Below, one piece after another: positions 46,477 to 55,658 of a DNA stretch of 64,000 nucleotides. Numbering within the stretch: the first letter of the stretch is position 1; each line of letters begins with the position of its first letter. The position numbers were made by a program, and so were the translations under genes. The notes below the pieces were generated by a model that ran no database searches, was not told the DNA's origin, and was given only the letters and a program-made list of their open reading frames with translations. Source of the stretch: an uncultured Stenotrophomonas sp. (lineage in GTDB: Bacteria > Pseudomonadota > Gammaproteobacteria > Xanthomonadales > Xanthomonadaceae); NCBI RefSeq assembly GCF_913778665.1, contig NZ_CAJYVQ010000010.1:124001-188000 (forward strand), read 5' to 3'.

Positions 46477-46497
46477 CGGGGCAGGCCCTGCTACCGG

Positions 46498-46659
46498 TCA
46501 GGCCGGGGTCTGCTGGCCGTAGGTATCCAGCAGGCGGGCGAACACCTCCTCGCCGATACGCTGGAAATCCTGGTCTTCGGTCTGCCCTTCCACCGCCAGT
46601 TGCAGCAGGCCCTCCAGCAGGGCGCGGTCGGTATCGGGACGGGTGTCGCTGGGGTGCAT
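46498..46659 (-). CDS. Small protein of unknown function
   Basis: A 53-residue acidic, probably helical protein (TDRALLEGLLQLAVEGQTED, ending LLDTYGQQTPA). The ATG at 46659 has a strong GGAGG site at the right distance, which is the main support for a real gene. No known motif. Confidence 0.55.
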   Translation of the reverse strand: MHPSDTRPDTDRALLEGLLQLAVEGQTEDQDFQRIGEEVFARLLDTYGQQTPA

Positions 46660-46868
46660 CGGAGCCTCCGCGGGGGTGAGCTTGATCAATGTTCGCAAGG
46701 GCCATGCCAGCCTGGCCGTAGCCCTCCACAGGCGATAGCGGCCGCGCACGCTCCAGCTTGAGGGTCGAAAACTGACGTGAATGGGCCGGACTTGCCCCTG
46801 TTCAGGCTTCACACGATCATGGCGCCCGGCTGCGCACCATCCACGCAGTCGTCGCAGGAGACATTTCC

Positions 46869-47171
46869 ATGGCTTCGGTCACGCCCCCCGGTCTGGCCTA
46901 CGAGGTCGAACACGATCTGGCCAACCACCGCTTCACCGCCCGTGTGCGAGGACAGCTGGCGGTGCTCGACTACCAGATCAAGCGCAAGCGCATGGTCATC
47001 ACCCACACCGAAGTGCCCGAGCCGATTGCCGGCCGCGGTATCGCCGGTGAGTTGACCCGCGTTGCACTGCGTTTTGCGCGCGAACACAAGTACAAGGTGG
47101 TGCCGGCGTGTTCCTACGCCGAGGCCTTCCTGCAAAGGCACGAGGAGTATCACGACCTGCTCGTCGGCTGA
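46869..47171 (+). CDS. Short GNAT-like acetyltransferase (YjdJ/Gtn type)
   Basis: A 100-residue minimal GNAT-fold protein. It holds the acetyl-CoA loop EPIAGRGIAGELTRVALRFA and the family tail VVPACSYAEAFLQRHEEYHDLL. Such short members (PF14542) lack the N-terminal GNAT strands and their acceptors are mostly unknown; the human homologue NATD1 has the same size. It appears monocistronic, with a GGAGAC site upstream. Confidence 0.85.
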   Translation: MASVTPPGLAYEVEHDLANHRFTARVRGQLAVLDYQIKRKRMVITHTEVPEPIAGRGIAGELTRVALRFAREHKYKVVPACSYAEAFLQRHEEYHDLLVG

Positions 47172-47235
47172 ATGCCAGCGGGCCACGCTTCAGCCAGGGC
47201 AGGCGATGATGTACAAACATGAACAGGGGATCCCG

Positions 47236-48090
47236 ATGAAGACTGGAAACAACCGGCCATTGCGCGCAAGCGTGCTGGCCGGCGTGGTGGGCGTGCTGTT
47301 GTTGGCCGGTTGCCAGCGTGAGAGCGAGCCGGCACCGGCGACCGACGCGGCACCTGCACCCGACGCCACCGCAGCGGGCGAAACACCAGCCACGGAAGCG
47401 GCGCTGGACCTGCGCGATGTGATTGAGAACAACGAACGCGAAGTGGTGGGCATCAGCTACCCGGCGGGCATCGATCGCTATCCGGGCCTGGCGCGCGCGC
47501 TGCAGGACTACGCCACCAGCGCACGCAGCGACCTGCAGCAGGCGCTGGACGGGCTTGGCAACGACAAGCCGACAATGCCCTACGAGCTGTCGCTGAGCTT
47601 CGAGAAGCTGCTGGAAACCCCGCAGCTGGTGGTCGTCAGTGCCGATGGCAGCCGCTATACCGGTGGCGCCCATGGCGAGCCGCTGGTGGCCCGTTTCGTG
47701 TGGTTGCCGCAGCAGCAGCAGATGCTCAGTGCCGAAAAGCTGGTGGCCGATACCAAGGGCTGGAAGGCGATCAGTGACTTTGTTGCCGACCAGCTGCGCG
47801 AGCGCGTGGCGACCCGCCTCAGCGGCGAAGACATGGACCCGGCCCAGCTGCAGGAATCGTTGCGCAACGCCTCGCGCATGATTGCCGACGGTACCGGTCC
47901 GCAGGCCGACAACTTCAGCCAGTTCCAGCCGTTGACCGATGACAAGGGGCAGATCACCGCGCTGCGCTTTGTGTTCCCGCCGTATCAGGTGGGTCCATAC
48001 TCGGACGGCACCCAGACCGCCGATGTGCCGGCGGCGGTGGTGTTGCCGCACGTGGCCAAGGACTACGTGGAGTTGTTCGCACGCGGTTGA
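47236..48090 (+). CDS. RsiV-like (DUF3298/DUF4163) lipoprotein
   Basis: A 284-residue lipoprotein with lipobox LLLAGC (Cys near residue 25), an Ala/Pro/Thr-rich linker and a globular domain from ~65. That domain holds ELSLSFEKLLETPQLVVVSA, GGAHGEPLVARFVW and a late FVFPPYQVGPYSDGTQTADV, which are typical of DUF3298. In RsiV this domain binds lysozyme, but here there is no linked sigma factor, so that role is not implied. AGGGG precedes the ATG at 47236. cfa follows 19 bases later. Confidence 0.8.
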   Translation: MKTGNNRPLRASVLAGVVGVLLLAGCQRESEPAPATDAAPAPDATAAGETPATEAALDLRDVIENNEREVVGISYPAGIDRYPGLARALQDYATSARSDLQQALDGLGNDKPTMPYELSLSFEKLLETPQLVVVSADGSRYTGGAHGEPLVARFVWLPQQQQMLSAEKLVADTKGWKAISDFVADQLRERVATRLSGEDMDPAQLQESLRNASRMIADGTGPQADNFSQFQPLTDDKGQITALRFVFPPYQVGPYSDGTQTADVPAAVVLPHVAKDYVELFARG

Positions 48091-48109
48091 CCGCAGTCGA
48101 GGAGGTGGC

Positions 48110-49225
48110 GTGGATACAGGGTTGCAGGAGCGGGTCGCCGGCCTGCTGCACGAAGCCGGGGTCCGCATCGGCGGCACCCAGCCACAGGATATCCAGGTGC
48201 ATGACCCGCGCTTCTTCGCGCGGGTCATGGCACACGGCTCGCTCGGCCTTGGCGAGAGCTACATGGACGGCTGGTGGGACGCCAACGTCCTCGATGAATT
48301 CCTTGTCCACCTGATGCAGGCGCACCTGGACGAACGGGTACATGGCTGGCGCGAGGTGGCCGATGCGCTGAAGGCGCGCCTGTTCAATCTGCAGGCGGGG
48401 CAGGGCAGCTACGAAGTCGGCCGCCGCCATTACGACCTCGGCAACGACCTGTATCAGGCCATGCTCGGGCAGCGCCTGGTGTACAGCTGTGGCTACTGGC
48501 GCACTGCCGATGATCTGGACGCCGCACAGGAAGCCAAGCTGGACCTGGTCTGCCGCAAGCTGGGCCTGCGCCCGGGCCAGCGCGTGCTGGACATCGGTTG
48601 TGGTTGGGGCGAGGCGCTGAAGTTTGCCGCCGAGCGCTACGGCGTCAGCGGCGTCGGCGTGACCATTTCGCAGGAGCAGGCCGAGTTCGCGCGCGAACTG
48701 TGTGCCGGCCTGCCGATCGAGATCCGCCTGCAGGACTATCGCGAACTGGATGAGCCGTTCGATGCGGTCTTCTCGATCGGCATGTTCGAGCATGTCGGCG
48801 ACAAGAACTACGCCAGCTTCTTCGAGGTGGCCCGGCGCTGCCTGTCGCCGCGCGGGTTGCTGCTGCTGCATACCATCGGCACCAACATCTCGCGGCATCG
48901 CACCGATCCGTGGATCGCGCGCTACATCTTCCCCAATTCGATGCTGCCGTCGGCGGTGCAGATCAGCAAAGCGTTCGAAGGGCGCTTCGTGCTGGAGGAC
49001 TGGCACAATTTCGGCACCGACTACGACCGGACCCTGCAGGCCTGGCGACGCAACGTGGAGGCGGCGTGGCCGCGGCTGGATGCGCGTTACGACGAGCATT
49101 TCCGCCGCATGTGGCGCTTCTACCTGGCCGGATCGATGGCCACCTTCCGCTGCCGGCACGCGCAGCTGTGGCAGCTGGTGCTATCGCCGGAAGGCGTGCC
49201 GGGCGGGTACGTCGCGCCGCGTTGA
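48110..49225 (+). CDS. cfa: Cyclopropane-fatty-acyl-phospholipid synthase
   Basis: A 371-residue SAM-dependent enzyme that converts unsaturated phospholipid acyl chains to cyclopropane chains at the inner membrane, usually in stationary phase. The N-terminal lipid-binding domain ends near residue 110; the SAM motif is VLDIGCGWGEALKFAAERYG, followed by GVTISQEQ and FDAVFSIGMFEHVGDKNY, and a carbonate-site set (YIFPNSMLPS). The GTG at 48110 has a GAGGAGG site. Length is close to E. coli Cfa (382). Confidence 0.93.
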   Translation: MDTGLQERVAGLLHEAGVRIGGTQPQDIQVHDPRFFARVMAHGSLGLGESYMDGWWDANVLDEFLVHLMQAHLDERVHGWREVADALKARLFNLQAGQGSYEVGRRHYDLGNDLYQAMLGQRLVYSCGYWRTADDLDAAQEAKLDLVCRKLGLRPGQRVLDIGCGWGEALKFAAERYGVSGVGVTISQEQAEFARELCAGLPIEIRLQDYRELDEPFDAVFSIGMFEHVGDKNYASFFEVARRCLSPRGLLLLHTIGTNISRHRTDPWIARYIFPNSMLPSAVQISKAFEGRFVLEDWHNFGTDYDRTLQAWRRNVEAAWPRLDARYDEHFRRMWRFYLAGSMATFRCRHAQLWQLVLSPEGVPGGYVAPR

Positions 49226-49234
49226 TTCGGGTGC

Positions 49235-49253
49235 ATCCACGCCATGCGTGGAT
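49235..49253. repeat. SMAG-type palindrome
   Basis: ATCCACGCCATGCGTGGAT, a short palindrome also present at 55702-55720 in reversed orientation. Confidence 0.6.
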
Positions 49254-49299
49254 GGCGCTTGAGACCTTTGCTACGGAAAGGAATCCGACCCCGGCCAAC

Positions 49300-49332
49300 A
49301 AAAAACCGCCCGGTCTCCCGGGCGGTTTTCGT
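49300..49332. terminator. Bidirectional terminator between cfa and the M3 peptidase gene
   Basis: An 8-bp CCGCCCGG/CCGGGCGG stem (49306-49313 and 49318-49325), with AAAAAA before and TTTTCGTTT after it, between two convergent genes. Confidence 0.88.
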
Positions 49333-49353
49333 TTCACGCTACCGCGCTGGCGA

Positions 49354-51522
49354 TCAGTTGCTGGCGCCGGTCAGGCCACGCTTTTCCAGCAGCGGCTCGA
49401 TCTGCGGCTCGTGGCCGGCGAAATCGCGGAACAGCTGCATGGCATCCACACTGCCGCCCTTGGACAGCAGGGTGGCGCGGAAGTGGTCGCCGTTCTTGCG
49501 GCTCAGGCCGCCGTTGTCCTTGAACCACTTCTGGGTGTTGGCGTCGAGCACTTCCGACCAGATGTAGGCGTAGTAGCCGGCCGAGTAGCCGCCCATGATG
49601 TGGCTGAAGTACGGGGTCTTGTAGCGCGGCGGAACCGGCGCGTAGTAGATGCCGTCCTTCTCCAGCGCGGCGCGCTCGAAGGCCATCACGTCCTTGGCGG
49701 CCGGCACCTGGTCGGCCCCGATCTGGTGCCAGCGCTGGTCCAGCATCGCCGCACCCAGGTACTCGGTGGTGGCGAAGCCCTGGTTGAACTTGGCCGCGGC
49801 CAGCACTTTGTCCAGCAGCGCCTGCGGCATCGCCGAGCCGTTCTGGTAGTGCTTGGCGTAGTTCTTCAGGATGGCCGGGTTGTCCGACCACATCTCGTTG
49901 ACCTGCGAGGGGAACTCGACAAAGTCACGCGGCACTGAGGTGCCCGAGAAGTACGGATACTTCACGTTGGAGAACATGCCGTGCAGGGCGTGGCCGAATT
50001 CGTGGAAGGTGGTGTTCACCTCGTCCCAGGTCAGCAGGGTCGGCTGGCCGGCCGGCGGCTTCGGGATGTTCAGGTGGTTGGCGACCACCGGCTTGAAGCC
50101 GGTCAGCTTGGACTGCGAGACGTAGGAGTTCATCCACGCGCCGCCACGCTTGGAAGCGCGCGCGTACGGGTCGAAGATGAAGATCGCCAGCTGGCTGCCG
50201 TCGGCATCGAACACGTCGTACACGGTGACGTCATCGTGGTAGACCGGCAGGTCGGTGCGCTGCTTGAAGGTCAGGCCGAATTCCTGACCAGCGGCGTAGA
50301 ACACGCCGTTTTCCAGCACGTTCTTCAGTTCGAAGTACGGCTTCAGCTGCGACTCGTCAAAGTTGTACTTGGCCTGGCGCACCTTCTCGCTGTAGAAGGC
50401 CCAGTCCCACGGTTCCAGCTTGAACGTCGGCTTGCCGGCGGCCTTCTGTTCCTTGTCGATCATCGCCTGCAGGTCGGCGGCTTCGCGCTTGGCGTTGGCC
50501 ACGGCGGCCGGCGCCAGCTTGCCCAGCATCGCGTTGACCGCTTCAGGGGTCTTGGCGGTCTGGTTGGTCAGGTTGTAGGCGGCGAAGTTCGGGAAGCCCA
50601 TCAGCTTGGCCTTGTCGGCACGCAGCTGCATGATGCGCGAGACCAGCGCGGTGTTGTCGAACTCACCCCCGCGGCTGCCACGGCTGACCGAGGCTTCGTA
50701 GATCTTCTGGCGCAGGGCACGGTTGGCCAGGTTGGTCAGCGGCGGCTGGCCGGTGGTGTTGAGCAGGGTGATCACGTACTTGCCTTCCAGGCCACGGGCC
50801 TTGGCGGCTTCGGCGGCGGCAGCGATCTGCTCCTTGGACAGGCCGGCCAGCTCCTTGACGTCGTCGACGGTGATCGCCGAAGCGTTCACTTCCGACTGCA
50901 CGTTCTGGCTGAACTTGGTGCCCAGGTTGGCCAGCTCGGCGTTCATCTCCTTGAGCTTGGCCTTGTCGGCCTCGGACAGCTTGGCGCCGGCGCGCACGTA
51001 GTTGTCGTAGTACTTCTCGACCAGGCGCACGCCTTCGGCGTCCAGGCCCAGCTGGGTGCGGGTGTCATACAGCGCCTGGATGCGGGCGAACAGCTTGCCG
51101 TTCAGCGCGATCGCATCGCTGTGCGCGGCGAACTTCGCCGAGTAGTCGGCCTGCAGCTTCTTGCGCGCATCGTTGGTATCGGCACCGACCAGGCTGAAGA
51201 ACACGGTGGTCGCGCGATCGAGGATGTCACCGCTCTTTTCCAGAGCGATGAGGGTGTTGTCGAAGGTCGGCTTGGCCTTGTTGTTGGCGATTGCCTCCAC
51301 TTCCTTCAGCTGCTGCGCCATGCCGGCGTCGAAGGCCGGGGCGAAGTCGCTGTCCTTGATCTTGTCGAACTGCGGGAAGTGCAGCGGCAGCGGGCTTTCG
51401 GCAAAGAACGGGTTGGCCTGCCGGGCGTCGGTGCTGGCGGCCGGGGTGGCGGCGCCAGCCGAGAAGGCGGGCAGGGCAAGGCCGAGGGTCATGGCCACGG
51501 CAAGGGCAAGGCGAGTGGTCAA
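49354..51522 (-). CDS. dcp: M3-family peptidyl-dipeptidase (Dcp-like), secreted
   Basis: A 722-residue zinc metallopeptidase with a signal peptide (LALAVAMTLGLALPAFSAGA). The zinc site HEFGHALHGMFS lies near residue 510, and the third ligand Glu follows in a VEFPSQVNEMW context. Substrate-binding Tyr/His loops appear in HIMGGYSAGYYAYIWSEVLD. Dcp releases C-terminal dipeptides from peptides. Unlike cytoplasmic E. coli Dcp, this protein should be periplasmic. It is monocistronic. Confidence 0.9.
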   Translation of the reverse strand: MTTRLALAVAMTLGLALPAFSAGAATPAASTDARQANPFFAESPLPLHFPQFDKIKDSDFAPAFDAGMAQQLKEVEAIANNKAKPTFDNTLIALEKSGDILDRATTVFFSLVGADTNDARKKLQADYSAKFAAHSDAIALNGKLFARIQALYDTRTQLGLDAEGVRLVEKYYDNYVRAGAKLSEADKAKLKEMNAELANLGTKFSQNVQSEVNASAITVDDVKELAGLSKEQIAAAAEAAKARGLEGKYVITLLNTTGQPPLTNLANRALRQKIYEASVSRGSRGGEFDNTALVSRIMQLRADKAKLMGFPNFAAYNLTNQTAKTPEAVNAMLGKLAPAAVANAKREAADLQAMIDKEQKAAGKPTFKLEPWDWAFYSEKVRQAKYNFDESQLKPYFELKNVLENGVFYAAGQEFGLTFKQRTDLPVYHDDVTVYDVFDADGSQLAIFIFDPYARASKRGGAWMNSYVSQSKLTGFKPVVANHLNIPKPPAGQPTLLTWDEVNTTFHEFGHALHGMFSNVKYPYFSGTSVPRDFVEFPSQVNEMWSDNPAILKNYAKHYQNGSAMPQALLDKVLAAAKFNQGFATTEYLGAAMLDQRWHQIGADQVPAAKDVMAFERAALEKDGIYYAPVPPRYKTPYFSHIMGGYSAGYYAYIWSEVLDANTQKWFKDNGGLSRKNGDHFRATLLSKGGSVDAMQLFRDFAGHEPQIEPLLEKRGLTGASN

Positions 51523-51688
51523 GGTAGGAACTCCGGTAAGGCAAACAAGGTCCCGAGAGTAACCCGGCCGGTCGTGTGCCCACTTGTGTCAAAAGGCATG
51601 TTCACGCGCCGCGTTGCGGTAGCGCCACCCAAGGGGGGGCTGGCCCGCTACCATGGGCCAAAGCCCCCACCGCACAAGGCCCGCCAGC

Positions 51689-52168
51689 ATGACCATCGCC
51701 TATGATTTCAGCTTCCGCGACCTCGACGGCCAGCCGCAGGCGCTGGATCAGTACCGGGGCCGTCCCTTGCTGCTGGTGAACGTGGCCAGCCGCTGTGGTT
51801 TCACCCCGCAGTACACCGGCCTGGAACAGCTGTGGCAGGACTACCGCGAACGTGGCCTGGTGGTGATCGGCTTCCCCTGCAACCAGTTCGGCGCGCAGGA
51901 GCCCGGTGATGCCGCGCAGATCCGCCAGTTCTGTTCGCTGGACTATCCGGTCAGCTTCCCGCTGTCGGAGAAGATCGAGGTCAATGGCGAGGGCGCCGAC
52001 CCGCTGTGGGCGTGGCTGACGAGCGAGAAGCGTGGCCTGCTGGGAAGTGCCCGCATCAAATGGAATTTCAGCAAGTTCCTGATCGATCGCCAGGGACAGG
52101 TGGTGGCGCGGCATGCGCCGACCACCAAGCCGGAACAGCTGCGCGGTGAGATCGAAGCGCTGCTGTAA
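51689..52168 (+). CDS. Glutathione peroxidase family peroxidase
   Basis: A 159-residue thiol peroxidase. The peroxidatic Cys is in NVASRCGFTPQYTGLEQL (residue ~35), with the Gln motif FPCNQFGAQEPG and Trp-Asn in IKWNFSKFLIDRQG completing the catalytic set. Bacterial Cys-GPx enzymes mostly use thioredoxin rather than glutathione and reduce lipid or alkyl peroxides. The ATG at 51689 gives the family N-terminus. Confidence 0.92.
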   Translation: MTIAYDFSFRDLDGQPQALDQYRGRPLLLVNVASRCGFTPQYTGLEQLWQDYRERGLVVIGFPCNQFGAQEPGDAAQIRQFCSLDYPVSFPLSEKIEVNGEGADPLWAWLTSEKRGLLGSARIKWNFSKFLIDRQGQVVARHAPTTKPEQLRGEIEALL

Positions 52169-52184
52169 CCGCCCGCGCCCTGCG

Positions 52185-52207
52185 GTAGCGCCGGGCCATG
52201 CCCGGCG
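52185..52207 (+). repeat. SMAG-type palindrome
   Basis: A single GTAG-headed unit: GTAGCGCCGGGCCATGCCCG followed by GCG, between convergent genes. Confidence 0.75.
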
Positions 52208-52227
52208 TCGCTCGTGATTGCCGCCGC

Positions 52228-52785
52228 TCAGTTTCCTGCGGCCGCGCCCGCTTGGCGATTGCGCACCTCTTCGGGCAGCGCGTCGATGATCTCCTGCATG
52301 ATCCGCGGCAGGCTGGCTTCGCTGTAGCCGCGATGGGCATGGGCGACCTGTCCATCGCGGCCGACGATGAACATGTGCGGCACGGCGACGATGCCGTACT
52401 GCTCGGCGAGCGCGCCGGCGGGATCATGCAGGTAGTCCAGCTTCGGCCAGTCACGCTGGCGGATCAGGCGGCTGACCTCCAGGCGGGATTCACCCCAGTT
52501 GACTGCGTATACCTTCAAAGCGTCCTCGCCGACCACCTGTTGCAGATGGGCCAGGATCGGCAGCTCCTTGCGGCAGGGCCCGCACCAGGACGCCCAGAAG
52601 GTGACGATCACCACTTTGCCGCGCTGATCGGCCAGATTGACCAGGTTGCCTTTGCGGTCATTGCCCAGCGCCTGCGGTGGGAGCTCGCCACGTGCGGGTG
52701 GGGCGGCCCATGCCGGAATGGCCGCCAGCAGGACGCAGACCAGCGCCCAAGCCCGCATCCAGTGCGGGAATCGTGTGTTTGTCAT
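52228..52785 (-). CDS. TlpA-like periplasmic thiol-disulfide protein
   Basis: A 185-residue exported thioredoxin-fold protein with signal peptide (LVCVLLAAIPAWAA), active site FWASWCGPCRKELP and cis-Pro region GIVAVPHMFIVG. TlpA/ResA-like proteins reduce specific periplasmic disulfides, for example in cytochrome maturation or copper-site assembly. It is distinct from CcmG, which lacks the Gly-Pro in its CXXC. No operon partner is obvious; fpr is 103 bases upstream on the same strand. Confidence 0.87.
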   Translation of the reverse strand: MTNTRFPHWMRAWALVCVLLAAIPAWAAPPARGELPPQALGNDRKGNLVNLADQRGKVVIVTFWASWCGPCRKELPILAHLQQVVGEDALKVYAVNWGESRLEVSRLIRQRDWPKLDYLHDPAGALAEQYGIVAVPHMFIVGRDGQVAHAHRGYSEASLPRIMQEIIDALPEEVRNRQAGAAAGN

Positions 52786-52888
52786 CCGTGTTGTCCCCTG
52801 TTAGGCATGCGCCCTGCGTGCTGCGGACAATGCCGCCAATCGAAGCGCCCTGCAGGCGGTGGCGAAGCCGCAGCCCCACCCCCGCCGC

Positions 52889-53668
52889 TTACTTCTCGAC
52901 GAACGCGCGTTCGAACACGTAGTGGCCCGGCTGGCCGATGCGCGGCGAAACCTGGAAGCCACGTGCGTCGAGCACCGCGCGCAGGTCGGCCAGCATCTGC
53001 GGGCTGCCGCAGATCATCGCGCGGTCGCTCTCCGGGTTCAGTTCCGGCAGGCCGAGGGTGCGCTGCATCTCTCCGCTTTCCATCAGCGAGGTCAGGCGGC
53101 CTTGGTTGGCGAACGGCTCGCGGGTGACCGCCGGGTAGTACAGCAGCTTGTCGCCGATCATCTCGCCGAGGAACTCGTGCTCACGCAGTTCCTTCTCGAA
53201 GTAATCACGGTAGGCCAGGTCCTTTTCGTAGCGCACGCCGTGGCAGAGGATCACCTTCTCGAAGCGCTCGTAGGTCTCCGGGTCCTTGATCACCGACAGC
53301 CACGGTGCCATGCCGGTACCGGTGCCCAGCAGGTAAAGGTTCTTGCCGGGGTGCAGGTCGCTGATCAGCAGGGTGCCGGTGGGCTTCTTGCCGACCAGCA
53401 CCTTGTCGCCCGGCTTGATGTGCTGCAGGCGCGAGGTCAGCGGGCCGTCCTGCACCTTGATGCTGAAGAACTCCAGGTGCTCTTCCCAGTTGGCACTGGC
53501 GATGGAGTAGGCGCGCAGCAGCGGCCGAGCCTCGGTTTCCAGGCCGATCATCACGAACTGGCCGTTCTCGAAGCGGAAACCGCTGTCGCGGGTGAGGGTG
53601 AAGCTGAAGTAGGCGTCGGTCCAGTGACGGACCTCAAGCACCGTTTCGGCGCCGAAAGCGGAGGACAT
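52889..53668 (-). CDS. fpr: Ferredoxin/flavodoxin--NADP(+) reductase
   Basis: A 259-residue flavoenzyme. The FAD site is LLRAYSIASANWEEHLEFFS; the NADP domain carries LLGTGTGMAPWLSVI and ILCHGVRYEKDLAYR, and the AMICGSPQMLADL motif. It moves electrons between NADPH and ferredoxin or flavodoxin for redox balance and Fe-S repair. The C-terminus HYVFERAFVEK matches the bacterial Fpr class. A Fur-like palindrome lies 42 bases upstream of the ATG, so iron control is likely. Confidence 0.93.
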   Translation of the reverse strand: MSSAFGAETVLEVRHWTDAYFSFTLTRDSGFRFENGQFVMIGLETEARPLLRAYSIASANWEEHLEFFSIKVQDGPLTSRLQHIKPGDKVLVGKKPTGTLLISDLHPGKNLYLLGTGTGMAPWLSVIKDPETYERFEKVILCHGVRYEKDLAYRDYFEKELREHEFLGEMIGDKLLYYPAVTREPFANQGRLTSLMESGEMQRTLGLPELNPESDRAMICGSPQMLADLRAVLDARGFQVSPRIGQPGHYVFERAFVEK

Positions 53669-53698
53669 GGGCGTATCTATCGGAAGTCGTCTGGGGTG

Positions 53699-53728
53699 AT
53701 TCTATCTCAAATGAGACAGGTTCTCATT
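53699..53728 (-). promoter_or_regulatory. Fur-like box and -10 element upstream of fpr
   Basis: The 19-base palindrome AATGAGACAGGTTCTCATT (53710-53728) has perfect seven-base arms of the AATGAGA type seen in Fur boxes. A TAGAAT -10 hexamer (minus strand, 53699-53704) lies just downstream, so the box would cover the -35 region. Transcription would begin about 24 bases before the fpr ATG. Confidence 0.6.
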
Positions 53729-53748
53729 AGGCGGAACGAGAGGCGTTC

Positions 53749-55602
53749 TCAGCGGTAGCCGGCCGCCTGCAGCTCGAACAGCTCGGCATAACGGCCGCCT
53801 TCGGCCATCAGCTGCTCATGGGTGCCGCTGGCCTCGATCCGGCCTTCGGCCAGCACCAGGATACGATCGGCCATGCGTACCGAGGAGAACCGGTGGGAAA
53901 TCAGCACGGCGGTGCGATTATCCGCCAGTTCCCTGAACCGCTGGAACACCTCGAACTCACTGCGCGCATCCAGCGCCGCAGTGGGTTCATCCAGGATCAT
54001 CACCTGCGCATTGCGCATCCACGCGCGAGCGATTGCGATCTTCTGCCACTGGCCACCGGACAGGTCCACGCCCTGCTTGAAGCGGCGCCCGATCAGCTGG
54101 TCGTAGCCGCCGGGCAGTGCGTGGATCACGTCCTCGGCCATGCCACGCCGGGCGGCATCTGCGATACGCGCCTGGTCGTCCATCGCTTCGACCAGGCCGA
54201 CACCGATGTTCTCGCCGGCGGTCAGGTTGTAACGCACGAAGTCCTGGAAGATCACTCCCAGGTTGGCGCGCAGGTCATCCAGGTCGTAATCGCGCAGGTC
54301 GCGGCCATCGAGCAGGATGCGGCCTTCGTCGGGCTCATACAACCGCGCCAGCAGCTTGACCAGGGTGGTCTTGCCGGCGCCGTTCTCACCGACCAGGGCC
54401 AGCACTTCGCCCGCATGCAGCTGGAAATCGAGATGGCGCACCGCCCATTGCTCTGCATCGGGATAGCGGAATCCGACATTCTCGAATACGAAGCCCTGGC
54501 GGATCGGCTGCGGCACGGCCACGGCGTTGTCGCGCGAGTGGATTTCCGGCTGTATCTGGAAGAACGAATACAGATCGTCCAGGTACAGCGCCTGGCTGGC
54601 TACCTGCGAAAAACCGATCAGCAGGCCTTCCAGCAGCTGGCGCAGGCGCAGGAAACTGCCGGCCAGGAAGGTCAGATCACCAATGCTGAAATCCCCGCGC
54701 ACGGTGCGCCAGGCGATGTACGCATAGGCGGCGTAATAGCCCAGCGTGCCCAGCGCCGCCAGCAGCGTGCCCCAGAACGCGCGCCGCCGTGCCAGCGCAC
54801 GGTTGGCCAGGAACAGCGCCATCGACAGCCGGCGGTAGCGCTCCACCAGGAAGCGGTGCAGGTTGAAGATCTTTACTTCCTTGGCCGTTTCCACGCTGGC
54901 CCCGAGCTGGCGCAGGTAGTCCAGCTGGCGGCGCTCGGGTGTCCACAGGAAGTTGAGGCTGTAGCCGGCCGCATTGAAGTGCGATTCGCCGATGAACGCT
55001 GGTACCAGCGCCATTGCCAGCAGCACGATCAGCCAGGGCGCGTAGACCAGCAGGCCCACGGCCAGGCTGACCACGGTGATCGCATCCTGCACCTGGCCGA
55101 ACAGCTGGCTCATCAGGTTCATGCGGCCCATGGTCTGGCGACGGGCACGGTCCAGCTTGTCCTGCAGGTCGGGGTCTTCGAAGTCCTCCAGGTCCAGCGT
55201 GGCCGCGTGCTCCATCAGCCGCACGCTGGTGGCGTTGGCGAACAGTTCCGACAGCAGCGCATCGGCATAGCTCACCAGCCGCCCCAGCAGATCCGAGGCG
55301 ATGGCCAGGCCGAATTCCAGTGCCAGCAGCCCCAGCAGTGGATTCAGCAGCCCGCTGGACAGCGCTTCGCTCAGCGGCGGGAAGCCGGCACCGTGCTGGC
55401 TCAGGTGCAGGGCGGTATCGATGATCAGCTTGCCCACGTACAGCATCGCCACCGGCAGCAGCGCACGGATCACGCGCAGGCCGAGGCTGGCCAGGGTCAA
55501 TGCCGGGCTGGTCTGCCACACCTGGCGCAGGAACGGCGGCAGGTTGCGCATGGCCTTGAAGCGCTGGCGCAGGCTGGGTTTCTTTTCGGAGGCGGCGGGC
55601 AT
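53749..55602 (-). CDS. ABC exporter, fused permease-ATPase
   Basis: A 617-residue half-transporter that presumably acts as a homodimer. The N-terminal ~340 residues have six helices. The ATPase domain has Walker A GENGAGKTT near residue 415, signature DLSGGQWQK and Walker B VMILDEPTAALDARSE. It is an MsbA-like exporter class, but the substrate cannot be told; there are no peptidase or HlyD partners nearby. Its upstream flank is repeat-rich. Confidence 0.88.
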   Translation of the reverse strand: MPAASEKKPSLRQRFKAMRNLPPFLRQVWQTSPALTLASLGLRVIRALLPVAMLYVGKLIIDTALHLSQHGAGFPPLSEALSSGLLNPLLGLLALEFGLAIASDLLGRLVSYADALLSELFANATSVRLMEHAATLDLEDFEDPDLQDKLDRARRQTMGRMNLMSQLFGQVQDAITVVSLAVGLLVYAPWLIVLLAMALVPAFIGESHFNAAGYSLNFLWTPERRQLDYLRQLGASVETAKEVKIFNLHRFLVERYRRLSMALFLANRALARRRAFWGTLLAALGTLGYYAAYAYIAWRTVRGDFSIGDLTFLAGSFLRLRQLLEGLLIGFSQVASQALYLDDLYSFFQIQPEIHSRDNAVAVPQPIRQGFVFENVGFRYPDAEQWAVRHLDFQLHAGEVLALVGENGAGKTTLVKLLARLYEPDEGRILLDGRDLRDYDLDDLRANLGVIFQDFVRYNLTAGENIGVGLVEAMDDQARIADAARRGMAEDVIHALPGGYDQLIGRRFKQGVDLSGGQWQKIAIARAWMRNAQVMILDEPTAALDARSEFEVFQRFRELADNRTAVLISHRFSSVRMADRILVLAEGRIEASGTHEQLMAEGGRYAELFELQAAGYR

Positions 55603-55658
55603 TCACCTATTGTGCGCGCCTGGGTCGTGCAGAAGGGGTCAGTGCAGGCGTGCGGCTT

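Noticed and set aside
47236..48090. RsiV anti-sigma factor
   Set aside because: It is a lipoprotein without the cytoplasmic anti-sigma part and no sigma gene is adjacent, so only the domain name is kept.
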